DNA of 33,480 bases from Aquificaceae bacterium. Its GTDB lineage: Bacteria; Aquificota; Aquificia; Aquificales; Aquificaceae. Both the position numbers and the translations under genes were made by a program. A model generated the notes under the pieces. It was not told the origin of the DNA, ran no database searches, and saw nothing but the letters and a program-made list of their open reading frames with translations. Of this stretch, positions 7,421-13,883 are shown piece after piece. The stretch covers positions 1 to 33,480 of the forward strand of contig JAOAIS010000040.1 in the NCBI GenBank assembly GCA_026414575.1, read 5' to 3'. Each line of letters starts with the position of its first letter. The first letter of the stretch is position 1.

Positions 7421-9048
7421 AGGGCATCTCCGGCAAAGAGTGGATTTTACTGAGCGACCTGATAAAACCCGACCATGGTCTTTTAAAGAGAGTTGGGTAC
7501 TTAAAGGCTCAGATACTTGCAAACAGAAACATGGAGGAAGGGGCCCTTGAAGGGAAATTGAAAAAGCTCATACCGCCTTTTGAAATACCTAACATAGAGA
7601 GGGCTACGGAGCTCATTGCGGAACATGTAAGGAGCGGAAAAAGGATAGTTCTTTTTGGAGATTATGATGTTGATGGTATAACTGGAACCGCTATTCTATA
7701 CGACCTTCTTAAAAAAGCTGGAGCAAGGGTCTTGCCCCTTCTCCCTTCAAGAAAGAGGGGGTACGGACTTACTAAAGAGTTGGTATCAAAACTGGGTAGA
7801 TACGCAGACCTTCTTGTAACCGTAGACAACGGCACTACTGCGGTTGAGGAACTAGGTGTTTCGGAAATGCCCGTAGTGGTGTTAGACCACCACAACCCCG
7901 ATGAAAGACTGCCATCAGCCCTCATAGTAAACCCAAAACTCAAGGAGAATGGGTATAAGGAGCTTAGTGAAATATCCTCTTCCGGATTAGCCTTTTACCT
8001 TGCCCTTCTTTTGAGAAAGGAACTGGACTTAGATTTAGATGTGCGGGAATACCTACACTTTGCTTGCATGGGTACTGTTGCAGATGCTATGCCCATGAAC
8101 TTCCTAAACAGGATAATAGTCTCCAACGGCATAAGGCTTCTCAATCACATCCTCAACGGAGGCTACCATGCTCCAGGCATAAGGCTTCTTATGGAAAAAT
8201 CCGGCATAAGGGATGATGTGACATCAAGGGACATTGCCTTTTCTCTGGCTCCAAGGCTCAATGCGCCTGGGAGGGTCGCTAAACCCCATGTGGCCATAAA
8301 ACTACTTCTTGAAAGGGACGAAAAAAAGGCTAAAGAGCTCGCCGAAAGGATAGACAAGCTAAACAACTACAGAAAACATCTTAGTCAGGTTGCCTTCGAA
8401 GAAGCAATGAGGCAGGCAGAGGGGCAGAAGGAGGAAAATGTAATCCTGGTGGTATTGGAAAACTGGGCTGGCGGAGTGGCGGGCATTGTGGCTGGTAGAT
8501 TGTCCCATATCTTTTCCAAGCCGGCGGTTGTTATCTCTTTAGGTAAGGAATACTCAAGCGCTTCTGTGAGGGGACAGGAAGGCATGGATGTTTACTCGCC
8601 TCTAAAGTCCCTCTCACATCTTTTTGCCCGATGGGGTGGCCACTCGGCAGCGGCGGGCTTTACCATAAGGACAGAACTCATACCAATATTTGAAAGGCTT
8701 GTTAGACTTGCTTTTCCCAGAGAAAGGAGTGGATTTGAAGGAAGGGTGCTAATAGATGTCCATCTTCCCCTTTCTTGCATAAACCAGGATATTTACAACC
8801 TTCTTAAGGAGCTCGAACCCTATGGTGAGGGTTTCCCAGAGCCATTTTTCTTATCCGAACCCCTAAAGGTTGCGTCTTTGGGAGAAAGAGGAGGGAAGCT
8901 TAGGCTTAGGACTGGTGACTTCTTGCTTCTTTCTTGGGACAGCAATTTTTTTAGGGGAATAGGTTTTCCCATAGATGGTAAGAGGATTGTTTATCAGCTG
9001 GATAGAAAAAGACCAAAAACCCTGCTTCTTGTGGATGTGGAGGCATAG
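7417..9048 (+). CDS. recJ: Single-stranded-DNA-specific exonuclease RecJ
   Basis: RecJ is a 5'-3' exonuclease on single-stranded DNA used in recombination and mismatch or base repair. The 543-residue protein has the DHH-phosphoesterase motifs: GDYDVDGITG (about 80), VTVDNGTTA (about 130), VVLDHHNPDE (about 155) and the DHHA1 motif GGHSAAAGFT (about 406). It is slightly shorter than the roughly 570 usual. I chose the ATG at 7417, which overlaps the murC stop by four bases and has GGGAAGGG just upstream. A GTG at 7384 would add 11 residues inside murC and is less likely. The next gene begins on the base after its stop. Confidence 0.96.
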   Translation: MKGISGKEWILLSDLIKPDHGLLKRVGYLKAQILANRNMEEGALEGKLKKLIPPFEIPNIERATELIAEHVRSGKRIVLFGDYDVDGITGTAILYDLLKKAGARVLPLLPSRKRGYGLTKELVSKLGRYADLLVTVDNGTTAVEELGVSEMPVVVLDHHNPDERLPSALIVNPKLKENGYKELSEISSSGLAFYLALLLRKELDLDLDVREYLHFACMGTVADAMPMNFLNRIIVSNGIRLLNHILNGGYHAPGIRLLMEKSGIRDDVTSRDIAFSLAPRLNAPGRVAKPHVAIKLLLERDEKKAKELAERIDKLNNYRKHLSQVAFEEAMRQAEGQKEENVILVVLENWAGGVAGIVAGRLSHIFSKPAVVISLGKEYSSASVRGQEGMDVYSPLKSLSHLFARWGGHSAAAGFTIRTELIPIFERLVRLAFPRERSGFEGRVLIDVHLPLSCINQDIYNLLKELEPYGEGFPEPFFLSEPLKVASLGERGGKLRLRTGDFLLLSWDSNFFRGIGFPIDGKRIVYQLDRKRPKTLLLVDVEA

Positions 9049-9534
9049 ATGGCCCTTGGCAGAAAGCACGATTACATAAACCTGTTGGCATTGCCCTTTT
9101 GTCTTTATTACATGCCCAAGGAGTTCTACCTGCCCTTTACCGCCGGTTATCTTTTTGGCACCTTTTTTCTTTCGCCAGACATTGACTTGTCTCACTCAAA
9201 GCCTGCACGCAGATGGAGAGGTCTTGGGTTTTTTTGGAGACCCTATCAGTGCTTTTCAAAACACAGAGGCCTTTCACATATTCCTCTTCTTGGCACTTTT
9301 GTCCGGTTAGGCTACACGGTATTGCTGTCTCTCTTTTTATATTTTACCCTTTTGGGATTTTCCCGTTACTATGCGCCTACGCTTATGGAAGTTCTTATTT
9401 CTCTTGACCCCTTAGAGCTTTTCTCCCATCTCGCCAACAGGGAAGAGGTCTTCTACTTTGCCCTTGGGGTGGTTGTTTCTGAGATTTTTCATATAGCCCT
9501 TGACCTTTTGACCACTCTTCTCAGAAGGTTTTAA
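9049..9534 (+). CDS. DUF2227-like putative metal-binding membrane protein
   Basis: A 161-residue protein of the COG2389/DUF2227 type, which is not biochemically characterised. It has an early His (RKHDYIN), then SPDIDLSHSKPARRWRGLGF, a PYQCF-SKHRGLSHIPLLGT block rich in His and Asp, and a late H-x-x-x-D pair (FHIALD). This is the arrangement that led the family to be called metal-binding. Several hydrophobic stretches (about 13-35, 85-110 and 138-155) suggest a membrane protein. The ATG follows the recJ stop with no gap, so it is probably translated by coupling. Its role is unknown; the family resemblance is clear by motif. Confidence 0.75.
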   Translation: MALGRKHDYINLLALPFCLYYMPKEFYLPFTAGYLFGTFFLSPDIDLSHSKPARRWRGLGFFWRPYQCFSKHRGLSHIPLLGTFVRLGYTVLLSLFLYFTLLGFSRYYAPTLMEVLISLDPLELFSHLANREEVFYFALGVVVSEIFHIALDLLTTLLRRF

Positions 9535-9537
9535 AAT
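9532..9537 (+). promoter_or_regulatory. Possible -10 box of maf
   Basis: TAAAAT overlaps the TAA stop of the preceding gene and ends 8 bases before the maf ATG. maf has no Shine-Dalgarno. No clear -35 is seen. The same spacing recurs at other starts in the window. Confidence 0.4.
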
Positions 9538-9545
9538 ATACTGAG

Positions 9546-10100
9546 ATGAGACTTCTTGTGCTTGCCTCCGAGTCAAAGAGGAGGGTTCAGATTCTTACCA
9601 TGCTTGGGTTTAAGTTTCTCGTAATACCCTCCTATGTGGAGGAAAACCACATGGGCAGGCCCATCCTTACAGCAAGAAGGCTTGCCTTCAGAAAGGCCTT
9701 CACCGTTTGGAAGGACTATAAATTTGCCACTGTGATTGGGGCGGATACAATAGTGGTCTTGGGCGACAGAATTTTGGGTAAGCCAAAGAGCAGGGAGGAA
9801 GCCAGATTTATGCTGGAAAGCCTATCAGGAAGATGGCATAGGGTAGTAACGGGCGTATCGGTCATCTCTCCAAAGGTTAGGGTGAGCTTCCATGACACAG
9901 CTTGGGTTAAGTTCTCTACCCTGAAGGAGGGGGAGATAGAGGATTACATAAACACAGAAGAGCCCATGGACAAGGCGGGTGCCTACGCGGTTCAGGGAAT
10001 GGGTGCAAGGTTTGTGGAAAAAATAGTGGGGGATTTCTACACGGTCATGGGTCTTCCCGCCAACAAGACATACAGGGTGTTAAAGGATGTTTTGGATTAG
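9546..10100 (+). CDS. maf: Maf-family nucleoside triphosphate pyrophosphatase
   Basis: Maf proteins hydrolyse dTTP, UTP or modified NTPs to monophosphates and have been linked to septum control. The 184-residue product shows the family signature in order: LASESKRRVQIL (5-16) with the conserved S-K-R-R, VIGADTIVVLGDRILGKP near 61-78, LSGRWHRVVTGV near 97-108, and DKAGAYAVQG near 140. All charged active-site residues expected of an active Maf are visible. The length is normal. A TAAAAT ends 8 bases before the ATG. Its last 14 bases overlap the start of a small lipoprotein frame. Confidence 0.95.
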   Translation: MRLLVLASESKRRVQILTMLGFKFLVIPSYVEENHMGRPILTARRLAFRKAFTVWKDYKFATVIGADTIVVLGDRILGKPKSREEARFMLESLSGRWHRVVTGVSVISPKVRVSFHDTAWVKFSTLKEGEIEDYINTEEPMDKAGAYAVQGMGARFVEKIVGDFYTVMGLPANKTYRVLKDVLD

Positions 10101-10206
10101 CTTAGCGTTGTTGATTCTTTGTGGATGCGCTCCTCTTATGAACAAGGAGGACAGCAGGATGGACACGGGCGGTGGTCTACAGATACACATAAACCAAAGG
10201 AGGTGA
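10087..10206 (+). CDS. Small probable lipoprotein, 39 residues
   Basis: A short frame starts inside the 3' end of maf and stops just before the next gene's ATG. It encodes a short hydrophobic N-terminus (FWISLALLIL) followed by C-G-C-A-P. The second Cys (residue 14) is preceded by L-C-G, an acceptable lipobox. The mature part would be only about 26 polar residues ending LQIHINQRR. aaagg lies directly before the ATG. Its final codons (AGG AGG TGA) also form the Shine-Dalgarno of the redoxin gene, so coupling is likely. The small size, lipobox and tight fit support a real gene, but I recognise no family. Confidence 0.5.
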   Translation: MFWISLALLILCGCAPLMNKEDSRMDTGGGLQIHINQRR

Positions 10207-10209
10207 GCC

Positions 10210-10689
10210 ATGCCTCTAAAGTTAGGAGAGAAAGCCACGAGCTTTGAGCTTCCCGACACGGGAGGTCACTTTTATTCCCTTGAGGAAACTCAAGGGGAGA
10301 AACTTCTGGTTTTCTACAAGACTACTTGTCCTACTTGTCAGCTGACCCTTCCCTTTGTGGAAAAGCTCTACAGGCTGTATGGTGATAGGGTTTCCGTTTG
10401 GGGTATAGCCCAAGACCCGGACCATGCGGTGGAGAACTTCTCAAAAACATACAGACTTACCTTCCCTCAGCTTATAGACTATCCAGACTACGGCGTCTCT
10501 GCGGACTACGATGTGCAGGTGGTGCCAACCCTTTATTTTATAAACTCGGGAGGCTTTGTGGAATTTGTGAGCTCTTCCTTTGTGAAGAGGGAGATACTGA
10601 AGCTGAACGAACTGCTTGCCTCCCTGATTGGTTTGGAGCCAGAGGACATCTTCAAGGGTCACAATGTGCCCGAGCTAAAGCCCGGCTGA
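10210..10689 (+). CDS. Thioredoxin-fold protein (redoxin/TlpA-like, CPTC active site)
   Basis: The 159-residue protein has a thioredoxin-fold core: LLVFYKTTCPTCQLTLPFVE with the redox pair C40-P-T-C43, and the cis-proline loop VVPTLYFI near residue 110. The N-terminus (KLGEKATSFELPDTGGHFYSL) is typical of AhpC/TSA-redoxin and TlpA-like proteins. No signal peptide is present, so it should work in the cytoplasm, reducing disulfides or peroxides; the partner is unknown. The start is set by aaaggaggtgagcc before the ATG. It sits between a small lipoprotein and yggS. Confidence 0.85.
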   Translation: MPLKLGEKATSFELPDTGGHFYSLEETQGEKLLVFYKTTCPTCQLTLPFVEKLYRLYGDRVSVWGIAQDPDHAVENFSKTYRLTFPQLIDYPDYGVSADYDVQVVPTLYFINSGGFVEFVSSSFVKREILKLNELLASLIGLEPEDIFKGHNVPELKPG

Positions 10690-10695
10690 GGTTCT

Positions 10696-10719
10696 AGGAG
10701 CAGGCGTTAGTTTAACGCC
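10696..10719 (+). promoter_or_regulatory. Shine-Dalgarno plus hairpin abutting the yggS start codon
   Basis: AGGAG (10696-10700) lies 19 bases from the ATG, too far for normal initiation. Between them is a perfect 7-bp hairpin, GGCGTTA (10703-10709), loop GTT, TAACGCC (10713-10719), ending on the base before the ATG. Folding would bring the Shine-Dalgarno close to the start codon. An in-frame TAG at 10708-10710, inside the hairpin, rules out an earlier start. Confidence 0.55.
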
Positions 10720-11400
10720 ATGAACTGCCTTAGGCTTGAGGAAGTAGAAGAAAGGATAGAAAAGGCCTGCCAGCGTGCTGGTAGAAAGAGAAGAGAGGTT
10801 CTTCTCCTTGGCGCCTCCAAGGGTGTTACCGCGGGCAGGCTTAGGGAGTTCTTCCAGTGTGGTCTTTTAACCTTTGGCGAAAGCAGGGTTCAGGAATTCC
10901 TCAAAAAGCATCAGGAGCTCGTAGGCCTTTCCATTGACTGGCACTTTATAGGCAACCTCCAGAGTAACAAGGTTAAGTACGTAATAGACAAGGTAAGTCT
11001 TATACATTCCCTGGACAGGGATAGCCTCCTTGAAGAACTACAGAAAAGAGTCTCGGTCTTAGGCAAGGTGCAAGAGGTCTTGATAGAGGTGAATGTGGGT
11101 GGAGAAGAAACAAAGGGTGGCGTGGAGCCAGAGGGGCTAAAGGCTTTTTTCGAAAGGTGTATGGCTCAAAAAAACCTTAAGGTACTCGGGCTCATGTGCA
11201 TACCTCCTTACAGAGAAAACCCAAAGGACGTAAGGCCCTACTTTGCTAAGCTCAGAAGGCTAAAGGAGGAGTTAGAAAGTGAGTTTCTTGTGAGCCTTCC
11301 CCATCTTTCCATGGGCATGTCCCACGATTTTGAAGTGGCTATAGAAGAAGGAGCTACCATCGTAAGGATTGGAACTCTGCTTTTTGGAGTCAGAGCTTAG
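10720..11400 (+). CDS. yggS: YggS/PLPBP-family pyridoxal-phosphate-binding protein
   Basis: This family binds pyridoxal phosphate and keeps vitamin B6 and amino-acid pools in balance, without a known catalytic activity. The 226-residue product has LLLGASKGVTAGRLREFF, with the PLP lysine at K34, then TFGESRVQEF, WHFIGNLQSNKVK, GLMCIPPY, and the late LSMGMSHDFEVAIEEGATIV with RIGTLLFG, all family hallmarks. The length is normal. An in-frame stop at 10708 forces the start at or after 10711, so the ATG at 10720 is secure. A hairpin separates it from its Shine-Dalgarno. It ends the murC-to-yggS run and overlaps the antisense remnant downstream by four bases. Confidence 0.93.
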   Translation: MNCLRLEEVEERIEKACQRAGRKRREVLLLGASKGVTAGRLREFFQCGLLTFGESRVQEFLKKHQELVGLSIDWHFIGNLQSNKVKYVIDKVSLIHSLDRDSLLEELQKRVSVLGKVQEVLIEVNVGGEETKGGVEPEGLKAFFERCMAQKNLKVLGLMCIPPYRENPKDVRPYFAKLRRLKEELESEFLVSLPHLSMGMSHDFEVAIEEGATIVRIGTLLFGVRA

Positions 11401-11999
11401 TAGATAGGTCTGAGTTTAAGCATATACTCTAGGTCTTTTTCTCTTGAGATAGGTCTTTGGAGGTGGACTATGTAAGATGTGTTGTTTCTGTGCTTTAGGC
11501 TTATTTTACCATTAGACATCTCCATTTTTCGCAAATCCCAAGAGCTTTGAGTAGGTTGCTTAGCCTGCCATAGCTTTCCTTATCAAAGGATGTACCCACC
11601 AAATTCTCTGTCGGGTTGCAAAGGCCTTCCCTATGCAGGTCTCCCCGAACCTTTTCCTGCACGAAAAAGAACAAGCACTCTTACGGCTAATCCTTCAGCT
11701 CAGGCTTGGAGGAAAACTCCACCTCCAAAACCTGCCCTCCTCTATAAAGTCCTTTATGGAGAGGGTGAGGGCATAATAGTATGGGATGCTTGCACCGACT
11801 TGGACCTATGAAGGCTTGCAAGCTTGAGGGCATAGGGGGCCTTGTTCTTTTAAATGCCTTATGTGCTTTATCGTAATGCTGACACTTGTAAGTAATAATA
11901 AGGTTAAAATAAAGAAAGCCCAAAAAGTCCTGCTCAAGCACCATGGCCCAGTTTACCAGTGGTATGGCATCCTCAAACTTGCCATAGGGTAGTAGCCCG
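11397..11999 (-). pseudogene. Remnant of an unidentified protein gene
   Basis: No intact gene covers this stretch, but the minus strand holds open, protein-like pieces in changing frames. One open piece lies between 11687 and about 11985 (GLLPYGKFEDAIPLVNWA, then FLGFLYFNLIITYKCQHYDK), whose pattern resembles TPR-like helix pairs. Another lies at about 11530-11660 (GTSFDKESYGRLSNLLKAL). A clean 42-codon tail runs from 11525 to a TAA at 11397 (ISLKHRNNTSYIVHLQRP and EYMLKLRPIY). Stops and frameshifts separate them. They could be the C-terminal part of the OLD-type gene upstream or a separate dead gene. I do not recognise the family. Confidence 0.5.
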
Positions 12000-12775
12000 C
12001 TATTTTCTCTCTGTTATGCAGCTATATATGTGCAGAAGGCTAAAATTGTGTCTTTCTGGCTTTACTCCCCTAGATTGCAGTAAGGAGGAGTAAACCACAC
12101 TATCGGTAAAACCTTCTGCCAGCACCACTCTATCCACAAAGAAGAGCTCTGCCTTGTTTTGGTCTATCATCATATGCCAGCCATCAAAATCCACATCACA
12201 AACGCAGACCTTAAAATCCATCGCCCTTATAACCTGCGAAGGCTTTAGCATGGACAGAGGAATTGGGGAGTGGGTGGTGAAAAGGAGCTGAAAGCGGTAC
12301 TCGCTCTTCTCAAAGAGTTTATAAGTCTTGCTATGTATTCTCTGAGCAGGTTAGGATTTAGAAAGGTCTCACTCCTCTATGAGGATAGGACCCTGTCCTG
12401 TTCGCCTGCGCGTGGGTAGTTGATTATGGCCTCCATTGTAAGAATGGTCTGCATGCTGGTACTGAGCTGATAAGGCTTGAGTGCCTTGCCGTCCATGTCG
12501 GGTGTATTATCTTGCTGAGCCCCTGGTAGTGGTTCGTAGACACCCTTGCTGCCTCTTATCTTGTAGGACCTGCTGGCAGAGAATTCTGCCTCTAACAAAA
12601 CGGACTTGCCGTTCTCTTTTTGCCTCTTCCTACATTTTTCCGTAATTGCCCTGTTTATGGCATCCAATAGGGTGGACTTGCCAGAGGCGTTTTTGTCCAC
12701 TAAAGCATAAACTGGGTGTTTTGAAAAGTCCATCTCCACCCTTTCCCCAAAGACTCTAAAATTTTATGTTATTAA
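12000..12775 (-). pseudogene. Broken OLD-type ATPase/TOPRIM nuclease gene
   Basis: Fragments on the minus strand line up with an AAA-type ATPase plus TOPRIM protein of the overcoming-lysogenization-defect (OLD) kind. First is FRVFGERVEMDF with a Walker A region, ALVDKNASGKSTLLDAINRA; the usual first Gly is Asp. Further along come GPILIEE, a likely Walker B, followed at once by a stop, and FQLLFTTHSPIPLSML, the typical TTHSP motif. Last is FFVDRVVLAEGFTDSVVYSSLL, with a TOPRIM-type EG acidic motif. The start is also shifted: the first codons upstream of FRVFG are in another frame or behind a TAA. Much of the middle is missing, since only about 100 codons separate Walker A from Walker B. Such proteins are often phage-defence or repair nucleases; this copy is dead. 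Confidence 0.7.
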
Positions 12776-12800
12776 CCTCTTAAGAGGCATGGGCTACATT

Positions 12801-13787
12801 TTAACATTCAGGACACTTATTGGGATAAAACATCCTTATACCTTCCCTTTCGTATGCTCTTTTGATTCTTTTGATAAATTCATGCCTAAGAAGGTTCTGG
12901 CTATCCACATCCCTTGCCCTGAGGATTATGTTGAAGCTTACCGACAGTTCCCCAAAACCTGTAAATCTCAGCTTGGGTTCAAAATCAGGCACCGCACCAT
13001 CTACTTCCCTCTGAACTTCCCTCGCGGTCTCGAGAGTAAGCTTCTCCACCTTATCAAGGTCGTTTTCGTAGGATACGCTCAATGGCACCGTTAGGTTAAG
13101 CTCTGGTTCTGGCATGCTGAAGTTGGTTATGATGGAGGTAGAAAGTTTAGAGTTGGGTATGATGAGTAAGTTGTTGGCGGGCTGTCTTATGGTGGTGTTT
13201 CTCCAGGTTATGTCCTCTACAAACCCTTCTTCTCCGCTTTGGAGCTTTATGTAGTCTCCGGGCTTTATCTGCCTCGTGGCCAATATGTGAAAGCCAGCAA
13301 AGAGGTTTTCTAAGGTATCCCTTACCGCAAGGGCCACAGCAAGACCGCCAACGCCGAGGGCTGTAATTAGTGGTGTTACTGCAATGCCTACCTTATCCAA
13401 GGCTATTATACTGCCCAACAGCAGAACCACCACCCTTGTTATCTGTCCCACGAGGGATGTGGCAGGCATATCTTCCCTATAGCTTTTCATGTAAAGGGTT
13501 ATGAGGTTGCTCGCAAGTCTTGAAAGAAGCAGGGAAACGGAGAGTATTAAAAAAGCCAAGGTTACTCTGTTTTTAAAGTTTAAGTAAGCCTGCGGAAGCC
13601 CAATTTTCTCAGAAAAAATATGCAACGCTACTAAGAAAGACCAGAGGGTTGGCATGTGTTTGAGGGAGCTAATTACGCTCCTGAACCAACCATCAGAACT
13701 TCTTAGTTTGTAAAACAATAGCCTGTCTATCAAAAAACCCACAATGGGAAGGAAGATTACCAGCACGAATTCTACATGACTGCCCAT
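12801..13787 (-). CDS. MscS-family mechanosensitive ion channel
   Basis: A small-conductance mechanosensitive channel that would release solutes from the cytoplasm on osmotic downshock. The 328-residue product has several N-terminal hydrophobic helices, then the pore helix region ITALGVGGLAVALAVRDTL rich in Gly and Ala, as the family requires. The beta-domain LATRQIKPGDYIKL, with GFVEDITWRNTTIRQP and NLLIIPNSKL, follows. A soluble C-terminal domain ends in YPNKCPEC. I chose the ATG at 13787; a GTG at 13814 would add nine residues. Neither has a good Shine-Dalgarno. It is divergent from the diguanylate cyclase gene. Confidence 0.9.
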   Translation of the reverse strand: MGSHVEFVLVIFLPIVGFLIDRLLFYKLRSSDGWFRSVISSLKHMPTLWSFLVALHIFSEKIGLPQAYLNFKNRVTLAFLILSVSLLLSRLASNLITLYMKSYREDMPATSLVGQITRVVVLLLGSIIALDKVGIAVTPLITALGVGGLAVALAVRDTLENLFAGFHILATRQIKPGDYIKLQSGEEGFVEDITWRNTTIRQPANNLLIIPNSKLSTSIITNFSMPEPELNLTVPLSVSYENDLDKVEKLTLETAREVQREVDGAVPDFEPKLRFTGFGELSVSFNIILRARDVDSQNLLRHEFIKRIKRAYEREGIRMFYPNKCPEC

Positions 13788-13869
13788 AGTTAGGATTTTA
13801 AAACAGTTCTGCACACGCCCTATATTTCGCCTTTTAATACATGAATTTAACCTTTTAATTCTTTTGTTG

Positions 13870-13875
13870 TATATT
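13870..13875 (+). promoter_or_regulatory. Probable -10 box of the diguanylate cyclase gene
   Basis: TATATT ends 8 bases before the ATG at 13884, in an A/T-rich 96-base divergent gap. A TTTAAC sequence lies about 18 bases further upstream. No Shine-Dalgarno is present, so the mRNA may be leaderless. Confidence 0.45.
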
Positions 13876-13883
13876 TAACATAC

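Noticed and set aside
11590-12251. Open frames here as intact small genes
   Set aside because: They are short, in shifting frames, and fit as pieces of decayed minus-strand genes; none has a good start signal.
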